This document shows, one piece after another, positions 17,232 to 26,843 of a stretch of DNA of 64,000 nt. Within the stretch, counting starts at the first letter, position 1; the number at the start of each line of letters is the position of its first letter. Location: positions 38,416 to 102,415 of the forward strand of contig JAUJEA010000019.1 of NCBI GenBank assembly GCA_030442035.1, written 5' to 3'. The notes under the pieces were generated by a model that was given only the letters and a program-made list of their open reading frames with translations, searched no databases and had not been told where the DNA came from. The translations under genes were made by a program, and so were the position numbers. Origin of the DNA: Splendidivirga corallicola. Its GTDB lineage: Bacteria > Bacteroidota > Bacteroidia > Cytophagales > Cyclobacteriaceae.

Positions 17232-17656
17232 CAAATGCTCTTTCCCGCTTGTAATGCATTTCCTTGAATATATCATTTCATAGCAACCAGATCGCCGGCC
17301 TCCAATATCCTGGCTGAAATATTATCGCATTAACCAGCTAACTGAATCATCTTGCGAAAACTATTTTTTAGTTTAAATCAAAACCTCATGCAACGAATCT
17401 AAAAAATAAAGCATCATCATGAAGTATAAAAGGTAAATGCGATAAAACGATTGTATAGCTTAGTTTCTACAATTCCTCCAAAACGACTTTTCCATTAGGC
17501 TGTGTTTATATCGCTTAGAGTAGATCATCCTCCCACAGTCGAAAATTGAGAAAATTTCACTCAATAAAATGAATTATTAAATGTAAACATGAGCGACAAT
17601 CAAGATTATTTTACAGACAAAAGTAAAATTAATAACAGGTCAAACAACTCAAAAAA
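17232..17656. other. intergenic region with a PadR-type operator
   Basis: About 425 bp without a gene between the PLP enzyme and the DUF2306 gene. It is AT-rich. The only structure I can name is the 20-bp repeat at 17609-17628, shared with the PadR promoter further on. Confidence 0.55.
17609..17628. promoter_or_regulatory. candidate PadR operator, copy A
   Basis: TTTTACAGACAAAAGTAAAA: arms TTTTAC and GTAAAA flank AGACAAAA. The core ACAGACAAAAGTAAA recurs at 18560-18579, and with one change at 18602-18620, before the PadR gene. Here it lies 28 bp before the DUF2306 start codon. Confidence 0.65.
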
Positions 17657-18505
17657 ATGGATACTAACGTAAAAACCTCAATAACGAAACCTGTATTAGC
17701 CAACGGATTGAAATTTAGTGCAGCAGCTGGCAAAGCACTGAATTTAGCCGGTAGTTTCTGGTTCTTAGTGGCCATTGCAGGACAATGGATATTTACCTAT
17801 TATGTTATGGCCCTTTACGGAGGTTCCACAATACAGGGCAATTTGGAGGTGTGGGGAGATGTCCTGCCTCATGGTATTATGGAAGGGGATCCGATGGGTA
17901 ATGCTGCTTTGGCTGGCCATCTTTTCCTGGCAATCCTGATTATGGGTCTTGGACCACTTCAGTTCATTCCATATATCCGGAATCACGCACGAAAATTTCA
18001 CCGTTTGAATGGCCGTATGTATCTGCTGGCGGTTGTCGTAACGAGTATTGCTGGCTTGTACATGATCTGGACACGTGGAACAGTTGGTGGTCTTATCATG
18101 CATGTAGGGATTAGTCTGGATGCTGTATTGATCCTGCTATTTGCCTACCTGGCATGGCGATATGCGGTTGCTCGACAAATTAAAATACATCGTCGTTGGG
18201 CGCTTCGGTTGTTTATTGTCGTAAGTGGCGTTTGGTTCTTTAGGGTAGGGTTGATGTTATGGATTTTGTTGAATAAGGGCCCTGTCGGATTTGATCCCGA
18301 AACTTTTCAAGGTCCTTTTCTAAGTTTCTGGACTTTCGGTCAATATCTGGTGCCACTTGCCATCCTCGAACTGTATCTATTCACAAGGGATAAAGGAAGT
18401 GCAGTGGGACGTTTTGCCATGGCCGGAGCATTGCTTGTTCTGACCTTTGCCATGGGGATAGGAATTTTCGGTGCCACCATGGGATTATGGCTTCCCAGAA
18501 TCTAA
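17657..18505 (+). CDS. DUF2306 multi-pass membrane protein
   Basis: A protein of 282 residues with about seven membrane helices. It carries the DUF2306 signatures HRLNGRMYLLAVVVTSIAGL and IHRRWALRLFIVVSGVWFFR; the paired His-Arg motifs at helix ends recall cytochrome b561-like four-helix proteins, though haem binding is not shown. The family's function is unknown. Its promoter has the same ACAGACAAAAGTAAA motif as the PadR-permease operon that begins 125 bp after its stop codon, which suggests one regulon. Confidence 0.85.
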   Translation: MDTNVKTSITKPVLANGLKFSAAAGKALNLAGSFWFLVAIAGQWIFTYYVMALYGGSTIQGNLEVWGDVLPHGIMEGDPMGNAALAGHLFLAILIMGLGPLQFIPYIRNHARKFHRLNGRMYLLAVVVTSIAGLYMIWTRGTVGGLIMHVGISLDAVLILLFAYLAWRYAVARQIKIHRRWALRLFIVVSGVWFFRVGLMLWILLNKGPVGFDPETFQGPFLSFWTFGQYLVPLAILELYLFTRDKGSAVGRFAMAGALLVLTFAMGIGIFGATMGLWLPRI

Positions 18506-18559
18506 CATACGCATAGTAAGTTTTCTATGAGGATTGAAAAATGATTTTCCATAGCAATA

Positions 18560-18579
18560 TTTTACAGACAAAAGTAAAC
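18560..18579. promoter_or_regulatory. candidate PadR operator, copy B
   Basis: TTTTACAGACAAAAGTAAAC: identical to copy A in 19 of 20 positions. It lies about 42 bp (four turns) upstream of copy C and before the PadR gene, as expected for autoregulation. Confidence 0.68.
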
Positions 18580-18601
18580 TTTATTATTTTAAAACACTTA
18601 T

Positions 18602-18620
18602 ATTGCAGACAAAAGTAAAT
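18602..18620. promoter_or_regulatory. candidate PadR operator, copy C
   Basis: ATTGCAGACAAAAGTAAAT shares the 13-base core CAGACAAAAGTAA with copies A and B. It ends 9 bp before the PadR start codon, so bound protein would block transcription or translation start. Confidence 0.65.
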
Positions 18621-18629
18621 TAAATACTC

Positions 18630-18968
18630 ATGAGTAGAATACATCTTGGCGAATTCGAAGAAATTGTTTTGCTAACGGTTGGTGTGTTATATGATGATGC
18701 GTATGCTGTGGCCATCACCAAGGAAATCACAAAACAATCCGGCCGTTCGGTCAATGTAAGTGCTGTGCATAAATCATTATATCGCCTTGAGAAGAAAGGG
18801 ATGTTAGATTCCCGATTAGGTGATCCTGAATCCAAAAGAGGAGGGAAGAGGAAGCGATTGTTCTCCATCACACCCTTTGGGAAAAAAGCATTGGATGAAT
18901 CCATGGAATTAAGGATGAGCCTCAGAACACAAATACCGGAGCTCGCTTTTAAATGGCAAATGGGTTAG
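18630..18968 (+). CDS. PadR family transcriptional regulator
   Basis: A 112-residue PadR protein: N-terminal winged helix with LGEFEEIVLLTVGVL, DAYAVAITKEI and AVHKSLYRLEKKGML, wing GGKRKRLFSITPFGKKAL, short C-terminal helix. It heads the operon of four large permeases; the first begins 1 bp after its stop codon. Two copies of the ACAGACAAAAGTAAA motif precede it. PadR proteins are ligand-responsive repressors, so a toxic compound or envelope stress may relieve repression of the permeases. A second PadR gene of the same type is at 45874. Confidence 0.93.
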   Translation: MSRIHLGEFEEIVLLTVGVLYDDAYAVAITKEITKQSGRSVNVSAVHKSLYRLEKKGMLDSRLGDPESKRGGKRKRLFSITPFGKKALDESMELRMSLRTQIPELAFKWQMG

Positions 18969-18969
18969 C

Positions 18970-21561
18970 ATGCGTGAGAAAATTAACATACCCAAAATAC
19001 CCCATGCCTTTTTCAAATGGTATTGTCAACAGGAAAAGTATGAGGAGTTGCATGGCGATCTGGAAGAATTCTACTATGAAAGAGTGACTGAATTGGGGGC
19101 TGCAAAAGCCCGGTTATGCTACCTGATTGATGTCATTCGCTGTTGTCAACCTTATGCTTGGAAAAAAACGAAAGGTCAAACAAACTCAAATATTATGATG
19201 TTCAAAAACTATTACAAAACTTCGTCCAGGAGTTTGATGAAAAGCCCTTTAAGCTCTTTCATCAACGTATTCGGACTTTCCGTGGCTATTGGTATTTGCC
19301 TGGTCGTTTACACTTTTCTAGCCTGGGATCATAGCATTGATCGTTTTCATGAATATAAAAATGAAGTTTATCTGGCTACTTTTTTTGCCGACCGTGATGG
19401 CACCGAACAACAGTATGGCATGACACCCACACCATTGGGAGAAATGTTACGGGAAGATTTTACACATATTAAAAAAGTATGCAGACTGGAAGATAGAAAT
19501 GTGGTGCTGAAATATGAAGACAAGGTATTTCACGAACAGGTACGGTATTCAGATCCGGAATTTCTGGAGATGTTTACTTTTCCGTTGAAATGGGGATCTC
19601 CTGGGTCACTTTCAGATGCCAACAGTATTATTCTCAGTGAGGAAATGTCAATCAAATACTTCGGAGAAGAGAATCCTGTTGGTCAGGATATGTTGATGAT
19701 CTTTGGTAAAGACAACAATAAACTTTTCAAAGTCACAGGCGTAGCCGAGGCTTTTCCTAAGGCACATGCTATTGATTTCGATTTTCTGATCAATTTTGAA
19801 AATTTTAAAATATCGGACCCTACCTATGATTTGAACGACTGGAGCGGCTTTGTGAATGCTACTTTGATCCAGGTTGATAATCCGTCAGATTTGGCGGATA
19901 TAACAGGAGGAATGGAGAAGTACAGGATTCTACAAAATGAAGTGCAGGAAGATTGGGCCATTTCATCCTTCACCTTTGAACGATTAGCGGACTTGCATGA
20001 AAAATCAGGAAATATAGAAGGTGATATTTCTTATGATGACAATCTCGAAGCACGAATAGGGATGCCCGTTATAGCACTTTTTATGCTGGTGTTGGCTTGC
20101 CTTAATTATATCAATATTGCCATAGTATCAGCAGCCAAAAGATTGAAAGAAATTGGTTTGAGAAAAGTCATAGGCGCTCATCGAAGGCAGGTCATTGTTC
20201 AGTTTTTAGCGGAAAACATATTGATTACATTTTTTGCCTTGATCCTCGGGTGTATATTGGCTGTCACCATTTTCATTCCCTGGTTGGCTCAATTGGCAGG
20301 GTGGGAAATGGAACTTCAGCTTATCGATAAGAATCTATGGATATTCCTGGTAGCTATTTTACTCATTACAGGAATTGCATCAGGTATTTATCCTGCCTTT
20401 TACATTTCAAAATTTGATGCAGTAAAAATATTTAAAGGTTCCGTGAAATTTGGTAAGAAAAACCCATTGACAAAGGTATTTCTTGGCACCCAATTAATAT
20501 TAGCATGTATTACCATTACTGCCGGTGTAGTATTTACTCAAAACAATACCTATCAATCCACTAGAAGTTGGGGATACCAGCAAAAAGGTGCAATTTATGT
20601 GCACATGCCAGATACAACGGCCTTTGAACAATTGCAAGCAACCATGATTCAAAATCCCAATGTTGTGGCGATTTCCGGTTCTGCACATCACCTGGGCAAA
20701 GATATGGCTTCTGTAGTAGTTCATGTACCTGGTCGGCAATACGAAGTCAATGAATTGATCGTTGATCCCGGTTATTTTGAAACAATGGGATTACAGCTTA
20801 TCGATGGCAGGGTTTTCCAGGACCATCCTGAAAGTGATAAACAAGCTATAATCGTGAATGAACAGTTTGTTAAAAAACTGGCCTTAAACGAACCTATAGG
20901 ACAACTATTTGAGATCGACAGCGCGAAATATGAGGTGATTGGTGTCATAAAGGACTTTCATTTTTATAGTTTCTTCAACAAGATCGAACCAACCATTTTC
21001 CGGGTTGCCAATCCCGGTCAATATCATTATTTGTCTTTAAGAGTAAATGATGGTTCCGAAAAAGAAACTTACCAGGCACTGCAAGATCAATGGGCAAGCC
21101 TCTTTCCTGAAATTCCCTTTCAGGGAGGTTATCAGGAAGATGTCTGGGGTGAATATTTCCATATGACCAATACCGCAGAAAGGTTCAATAAGGTTATTGC
21201 CTTTGTAGCGGTACTACTAGCCAGTTTAGGACTATATGGTCTGGTCACACTCAATGTATCCGGGAGAACCAGGGAGTTTAGTATTAGAAAAACTTTAGGT
21301 GCCGGGATCAGGAATATAACATCAAACATTGTCAGACAATACATGATTTTGGCTGCGGTGGCCCTTCTCATTGGTGCTCCGATCAGCTACGTCTTTATCG
21401 AAGCTTATTTGGATATGCTTTTTGTTTATCACATACCTATGAGTTATTCAAGCGTGGCCATATCGGTTGTCATTCTGACCCTGGTTCTGCTTGCGGTAAT
21501 ATCGACGCAAATCAGGAAGGTCTCAAAATCCAATCCAGTAGATGGACTAAAGGCGGAATAA
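18970..21561 (+). CDS. PadR-linked MacB/FtsX permease with N-terminal prefix domain (1 of 4)
   Basis: An 863-residue permease. The first 75 or so residues form a cytoplasmic prefix domain (IPKIPHAFFKWYC, EELHGDLEEFYYERV, CCQPYAWKKTKGQTNSN) that is shared nearly word for word by all four genes of the array. The rest is the usual MacB/FtsX permease: TM helix, periplasmic domain (HEQVRYSDPEFLEMFTFPLK), coupling loop KEIGLRKVIGAHR, second periplasmic domain and a C-terminal FtsX domain ending KSNPVDGLKAE. It is translationally close to padR (1-bp gap). The prefix is a known accessory of PadR-linked permeases and may link the permease to an ATPase or a regulator; that is inference. Confidence 0.9.
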   Translation: MREKINIPKIPHAFFKWYCQQEKYEELHGDLEEFYYERVTELGAAKARLCYLIDVIRCCQPYAWKKTKGQTNSNIMMFKNYYKTSSRSLMKSPLSSFINVFGLSVAIGICLVVYTFLAWDHSIDRFHEYKNEVYLATFFADRDGTEQQYGMTPTPLGEMLREDFTHIKKVCRLEDRNVVLKYEDKVFHEQVRYSDPEFLEMFTFPLKWGSPGSLSDANSIILSEEMSIKYFGEENPVGQDMLMIFGKDNNKLFKVTGVAEAFPKAHAIDFDFLINFENFKISDPTYDLNDWSGFVNATLIQVDNPSDLADITGGMEKYRILQNEVQEDWAISSFTFERLADLHEKSGNIEGDISYDDNLEARIGMPVIALFMLVLACLNYINIAIVSAAKRLKEIGLRKVIGAHRRQVIVQFLAENILITFFALILGCILAVTIFIPWLAQLAGWEMELQLIDKNLWIFLVAILLITGIASGIYPAFYISKFDAVKIFKGSVKFGKKNPLTKVFLGTQLILACITITAGVVFTQNNTYQSTRSWGYQQKGAIYVHMPDTTAFEQLQATMIQNPNVVAISGSAHHLGKDMASVVVHVPGRQYEVNELIVDPGYFETMGLQLIDGRVFQDHPESDKQAIIVNEQFVKKLALNEPIGQLFEIDSAKYEVIGVIKDFHFYSFFNKIEPTIFRVANPGQYHYLSLRVNDGSEKETYQALQDQWASLFPEIPFQGGYQEDVWGEYFHMTNTAERFNKVIAFVAVLLASLGLYGLVTLNVSGRTREFSIRKTLGAGIRNITSNIVRQYMILAAVALLIGAPISYVFIEAYLDMLFVYHIPMSYSSVAISVVILTLVLLAVISTQIRKVSKSNPVDGLKAE

Positions 21562-21587
21562 AAAAATGTGACATACCCCGGATTAGC

Positions 21588-24176
21588 ATGAGTAAGAAAA
21601 TCAACATACCCAAAATACCACATGCCTTTTTCAGGTGGTACTGTAAAAAGGAAAGGTACGAGGAATTACATGGAGATCTCGAGGAGTTCTATTATGAAAG
21701 AGCGGAAGATAAGGGGTTATTGAAAGCTCGCATGCATTACTTATTTGATGTCATCCGGTGTTGTCAACCCTATGCCTGGAAAAAATCAAAAGGTCAAACA
21801 AACCCAAACATCATGATGATCAACAACTATTTTAAGACTTCTTTCAGAAATAGCAGAAAAAATCCGTTAAACGCATTCATCAATGTCTTTGGGCTTTCGG
21901 CAGCTATTGGTATTTGTTTGATAGCATATTCTTTTTTGGAGTGGGAATATAACCTGGATCAATTCCATGAAAATAAACGTGAGGTCTACCTGACTACTTT
22001 TTTCTCAAACCGCGATGGCAGTATACAGCATTATGGCATGAGTCCTAAGCCACTGGGAGAAATGTTGAAAGCTGATTTTGCTCAAATTAAAAAAGTTTGC
22101 CGATTGCAGGATCAAAATGTGGTCGTAAAAAATGAGGACAAAGTATTTCATGAACAAGTACGTTATTCGGATCCTGAGTTTTTGGAGATGTTTACCTTCC
22201 CGCTCAAATGGGGATCGCCGGCTTCCCTGGCCGATCTGAACAGCATTATTCTTAGTGACGAAATGTCAATCAAATACTTTGGAGAGAAGAACCCGATTGG
22301 ACAAGATATATTGATCATTTTTGGAAAAGATAATAAAAAAGTATTTAAGGTAAGTGGCGTAGCCGAACCATTTCCTAAAGCGCATGCCATAGAATTCGAC
22401 TTTCTGGTCAATTTCGAAAACTTACAAATAGCCGACCCAGGCTATAATCCAAATGACTGGAGCGGTTTTGTCACAGCTACTTTGATACAGGTCGCAGATC
22501 CATCCGATATGGAGCCTATTGTTCAAGGAATGGAAAAATACCTGACGCTTCATAGTGAAGGGCAAGACGATTGGACTATTGCTTCTTTTGATTTTGTCAG
22601 GTTGGAAGATCTTAATCGAAGATCAGGACAGATCAGAAATGACATTTCCTTTGGGTATCCACCACAAAAATTTGTGTTACCCATAATTGCTATGTTAATA
22701 CTTGCCCTGGCATGTTTTAACTACATCAATATTGCCATTGTTTCGGCCACTAAAAGGCTTAAGGAAATCGGATTAAGAAAAACCATAGGAGCCAGTAGAG
22801 GCCAGGTCATTTTTCAATTTTTGGCTGAAAACATCATGATCACCTTTTTTGCATTGGTGGTTGGTGTCATGTTGAGTGCCTTCATTATGATTCCCTGGTT
22901 CAATCGTTTGTTCGAATCGGAATTGGAACTCAAATTGATTGATACAAAGCTTTGGATGTATTTGTTGTTCATTTTGCTCTTTACTGGAGTAGCATCCGGA
23001 CTATATCCGGCACTTTATATCTCGAGATTCAGGGTTGTCAAAATATTTAAAGGATCCGTGAGGTTTGGGACTAAAAATCCATTGACCAAAGTTTTTTTAG
23101 CCCTTCAATTGATCCTGACATGCCTGTGCATTACCTGTGGGATCACACTTACTCAAAACACTTTCTACCTGAACAACCGAAGCTGGGGTTATGATCAAGA
23201 TGCTGCTTTGTATGCTGTGGTTGATGACTATGGTTCTTTTACACAATTGCAGACGGCCATGCTTCAACAAATAAATGTTCTATCGCTTTCTGGTTCAGAA
23301 CATCATCTTGGTAAAGTTATTACAAATGCTGCCGTGGAGATGCCTGATCAACAATACCAGGTACGCCAACTATCTGTTGATGAGAATTATTTTGAAACTA
23401 TGGGATTAAGCCTGAAGGAAGGCAGGGTTTTTAATGGACCCTATCCAAGTGACAAAACTGCCTTGATTGTCAATGAAACGTTAGTCAGAAATATGGATTT
23501 AACGCAACCTATTGGGCAAACATTAAAGATTGATAGTTCCAAATATGAAATTATTGGTGTATTGGAAGATTTCCATATCTACAACTTTGAGGATGAGATC
23601 CGTCCAACAGTTTTTAGTGTAGCTAACCCTGAAGATTTCCAGTATTTATCCTTGCAAGTCAAAAATGGCACGGAGCAAGAAACCTATAAGGCCTTGCAGG
23701 AGCAATGGACAATTCTTTTTCCTGAAATTCCCTTTCAGGGAGGATATCAGTCTGAAGTTTTGGGTGCTTACGTTGAAGAGGCTGCCAGCGGGGCCGAGTT
23801 TCTCATGACAGTGTCTTTTATTGCCGTGATGCTGGTAAGTTTAGGATGGTATGGGCTGGTTATGCTCAATGTAGCCGGTAGGACCAGAGAATTTAGTATT
23901 AAAAAGGTTTTAGGTGCCTCGCTCAGAAACATCGCCTCCAATATTTCCAGACAGTATGCGCTGTTGGTTACGATAGCATTGCTTATTGGGATTCCATTGA
24001 GCCATGTGACCATGGAGGCTTTTCTGGGCATGCTTTACCATTATCATATGCCAATAACTTTCTCACCGGTTAGCGTTGCTGTCATGATATTGATAAGCGT
24101 CTTACTGATCGTATTGGCTACCCAAATTTACAAGGTATCAAAATCGAATCCAGTGGAAGGATTGAAAGCTGAATAA
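21588..24176 (+). CDS. PadR-linked MacB/FtsX permease with prefix domain (2 of 4)
   Basis: An 862-residue close paralogue of the first permease, 26 bp downstream. The prefix (IPKIPHAFFRWYCKKERYEE) and body (HEQVRYSDPEFLEMFTFPLK; KEIGLRKTIGASR) align along the full length, and the C-terminus is SNPVEGLKAE. Tandem duplication is the simplest origin. Identity is high in the first periplasmic domain and falls in the second, where ligand contact would be expected. No ATPase is encoded in the operon. Confidence 0.9.
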   Translation: MSKKINIPKIPHAFFRWYCKKERYEELHGDLEEFYYERAEDKGLLKARMHYLFDVIRCCQPYAWKKSKGQTNPNIMMINNYFKTSFRNSRKNPLNAFINVFGLSAAIGICLIAYSFLEWEYNLDQFHENKREVYLTTFFSNRDGSIQHYGMSPKPLGEMLKADFAQIKKVCRLQDQNVVVKNEDKVFHEQVRYSDPEFLEMFTFPLKWGSPASLADLNSIILSDEMSIKYFGEKNPIGQDILIIFGKDNKKVFKVSGVAEPFPKAHAIEFDFLVNFENLQIADPGYNPNDWSGFVTATLIQVADPSDMEPIVQGMEKYLTLHSEGQDDWTIASFDFVRLEDLNRRSGQIRNDISFGYPPQKFVLPIIAMLILALACFNYINIAIVSATKRLKEIGLRKTIGASRGQVIFQFLAENIMITFFALVVGVMLSAFIMIPWFNRLFESELELKLIDTKLWMYLLFILLFTGVASGLYPALYISRFRVVKIFKGSVRFGTKNPLTKVFLALQLILTCLCITCGITLTQNTFYLNNRSWGYDQDAALYAVVDDYGSFTQLQTAMLQQINVLSLSGSEHHLGKVITNAAVEMPDQQYQVRQLSVDENYFETMGLSLKEGRVFNGPYPSDKTALIVNETLVRNMDLTQPIGQTLKIDSSKYEIIGVLEDFHIYNFEDEIRPTVFSVANPEDFQYLSLQVKNGTEQETYKALQEQWTILFPEIPFQGGYQSEVLGAYVEEAASGAEFLMTVSFIAVMLVSLGWYGLVMLNVAGRTREFSIKKVLGASLRNIASNISRQYALLVTIALLIGIPLSHVTMEAFLGMLYHYHMPITFSPVSVAVMILISVLLIVLATQIYKVSKSNPVEGLKAE

Positions 24177-24203
24177 CAACACAACAACATAGGAAGGATT
24201 AGC

Positions 24204-26843
24204 ATGAACAAGCAAATCAACATACCCAAAATACCTCATACCTTTTTCAAATGGTATTGCCGACAGGAAAGGTATGAGGAGCTACACGGCGATTTGGAGG
24301 AGTTCTTCTATGAAAGAGCAGCCGAGAAGGGCTTGTCCAGAGCTCGCTTGTATTATCTATTGGATGTGATCCGGTGTTGTCAACCCTATGCTTGGAAAAA
24401 AACAAAAGGTCAAACAAACTCAAATCTCATTATGTTCCGAAACTATTATTTTACTGCTACCAGGAATCTTGTTAAGCACAAAAATTACTTTTTGCTAAAT
24501 ATTTCCGGACTTGCTATTGGTATTGCCAGTTTCATTTTGATTTCACTCTATCTGGTCAATGAGCTGAGCTACGATAGATTTCATGCTAATTTTGAAAATA
24601 CCTACCGGGTGCAAACAAAGGGGAATATAAACGGACAAATTGTAGACTGGGCCACTTCAAATCCACCATTGGCCAAGACGTTATTAAACGAATATCCCGA
24701 AACAGCCAGGGCAACACGTATCCGACGAAGTGGCTCGTGGTTTATAAGTCGAGAGGATCAGAAATTCTATGAGGATGGAGTCTTATTTGCTGATTCTACC
24801 TTTTTCCAGGTTTTTGATTTCAAATTGCTGGCTGGAGACCCTAAAACAGCTTTGGTCCATCCCAGGTCTATGGTTTTAACGGAGACCTATGCGAGGAAAT
24901 ACTTTGGAGATGAAGATCCAATGGGAAAAGAAATTGCTGTGGAACAGGATACTATATTCTATAAAGTTACCGGGATCGCAGAAAACATCCCGGCCAACTC
25001 ACACATCCAATTCGATATGTTAGGCTCAATGAGTAGCTATGATGAGTGGAATGACGACGGATGGGTCGATTCAGGCATTAACTACACCTATGTTGTGTTA
25101 CACGAAAATGCTGTGATAGCCTCCTTGGAGGAGAAAATACAAGAGATTATACCCAAGTATATCGGACCTGAAATAGAATACTATACAGGCAGAACCTATG
25201 CAGAGTGGCAAAAAGCGGGCAATTCTACCAGTTTTTACCTGATGCCATTGAAGAAGATCCACCTTCAGTCAGAGGCATCCAATGACCTGGGAGTGCCTGG
25301 CAATAGCTCATACCTCTATATATATGGTTTAGTAGGCATCATTATATTGTTCATCGCCATATTCAATTTTGTAAATCTGGCCACTGCACAATCAGCCACC
25401 AGGGCCAGGGAAGTTGGTGTCAGAAAGGTAATGGGATCAACAAAAACTGCCTTGGTATATCAGTTCATCTTTGAATCGGTAATTGTTTCATTAATAGCCA
25501 CCGTTTTAGCAGTTATTATCGTGGTCGTAGTGATGCCATCATTCATTGATTTGGTTGGAAAAGAACTGGCCTTTAGTATGGGCTCCAGTTACCTTGGGCC
25601 ATTATTAATTGTTGGACTTGCTTTTATGGTTGGTTTCCTGGCGGGTTGTTATCCGGCTTTTGTGCTGTCCACTTTCCAGCCAGTAGAAGTATTAAAAGGC
25701 ACACTTCGTCCGGGATCAAAATCAGGCTGGATGAGAAATTTCCTTGTCATAATACAATTTACGGCATCCATCATGATCATTACCGGGACCCTGGTGATCT
25801 ATCATCAGATCGATTTCATGCTTACTAAAAATCTGGGATTCGATAAGGAACAGATCCTGGTGGTTCGCAAACCTGAACTGTTAAAAACTCATTTGGATGC
25901 TTTTAAAAATGACTTATTGCAAAATCCTGCTATTAAAACAGTTGTAAATTCAAAAACGATCCCTGGGAAAGAATATGCCAAAAGATCTTATCGTAAACAG
26001 GGCGCGCCGGAGACCTTTTTGTTCATGCACAATCATGTGAATTTTGATTATCGGGAATTAATGGGTCTCGAACTGGTTTCGGGTCGATTTTTCTCCAAAG
26101 CGCATAAGCAGGACACCAATGCAGTGGTTATTAACGTGGCAGCGGCAAAAGCTTTTGGTTTTGAAGATCCAATCGGTCAAAAGCTGACCACGCCATGGAA
26201 ACCAGGGCAACTTGTTGAAATCATCGGAGTGGTTAAAGACTATCATACAGAGTCTTTGCACAAAAGAATAGAGCCCATAGCGCTTGAATTAATACCGAAT
26301 AATACATCGGGTTATGTAAGTATGAAAATAAGCAATGGTGAGGCTATTAGGGAAACCATAGCATATGTTCAAGATACCTGGTCAAAGCATACAGACAAAC
26401 CTTTTGATTACTTCTTCTTCGATGAAGATTACGAACACTTATACAGATCGGAGGCAACTACAGGACAAATATTTGTGGTTTTTGCAATACTCTCAATTTT
26501 CATTGCCTGCCTGGGACTTATTGGATTAATTACCTTTACTGCTTCGGTCAGAAAAAAAGAAATTGGTATCCGCAAGGTTTTAGGCGCTGGTACTCGCAGT
26601 TTGATCAGGTTATTGTCTAATGATATCGTCAGGCCTATGATGATCGCCACCTTACTGGCATGCCCAATAGCTTTTTTGGCATCGGATTATTGGTTGCAAA
26701 ATTTTGCTTCAAGAATAAGCATAAGCCCCTGGTCATATATATTATCCACATGCATTGTGATATTGATTGGGAGCATAGCCATTAGTTTCCAAACGATAAA
26801 AGCAACAAGAAATAATCCGGTAGATTCACTAAGACAAGAATGA
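24204..26843 (+). CDS. PadR-linked MacB/FtsX permease with prefix domain (3 of 4, divergent body)
   Basis: An 879-residue permease, 27 bp after the second. Its prefix domain (IPKIPHTFFKWYCRQERYEE, then CCQPYAWKKTKGQTNSN) is the same as in its neighbours. From about residue 85 the body changes: LVKHKNYFLLNISGLAIGIA, a different periplasmic domain, REVGVRKVMGS, and the end NNPVDSLRQE. These features match the permeases at 13203 and 46203 rather than the other three of the array. The join suggests recombination or gene conversion just after the prefix. Its stop codon overlaps the next start by 4 bp. Confidence 0.9.
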   Translation: MNKQINIPKIPHTFFKWYCRQERYEELHGDLEEFFYERAAEKGLSRARLYYLLDVIRCCQPYAWKKTKGQTNSNLIMFRNYYFTATRNLVKHKNYFLLNISGLAIGIASFILISLYLVNELSYDRFHANFENTYRVQTKGNINGQIVDWATSNPPLAKTLLNEYPETARATRIRRSGSWFISREDQKFYEDGVLFADSTFFQVFDFKLLAGDPKTALVHPRSMVLTETYARKYFGDEDPMGKEIAVEQDTIFYKVTGIAENIPANSHIQFDMLGSMSSYDEWNDDGWVDSGINYTYVVLHENAVIASLEEKIQEIIPKYIGPEIEYYTGRTYAEWQKAGNSTSFYLMPLKKIHLQSEASNDLGVPGNSSYLYIYGLVGIIILFIAIFNFVNLATAQSATRAREVGVRKVMGSTKTALVYQFIFESVIVSLIATVLAVIIVVVVMPSFIDLVGKELAFSMGSSYLGPLLIVGLAFMVGFLAGCYPAFVLSTFQPVEVLKGTLRPGSKSGWMRNFLVIIQFTASIMIITGTLVIYHQIDFMLTKNLGFDKEQILVVRKPELLKTHLDAFKNDLLQNPAIKTVVNSKTIPGKEYAKRSYRKQGAPETFLFMHNHVNFDYRELMGLELVSGRFFSKAHKQDTNAVVINVAAAKAFGFEDPIGQKLTTPWKPGQLVEIIGVVKDYHTESLHKRIEPIALELIPNNTSGYVSMKISNGEAIRETIAYVQDTWSKHTDKPFDYFFFDEDYEHLYRSEATTGQIFVVFAILSIFIACLGLIGLITFTASVRKKEIGIRKVLGAGTRSLIRLLSNDIVRPMMIATLLACPIAFLASDYWLQNFASRISISPWSYILSTCIVILIGSIAISFQTIKATRNNPVDSLRQE

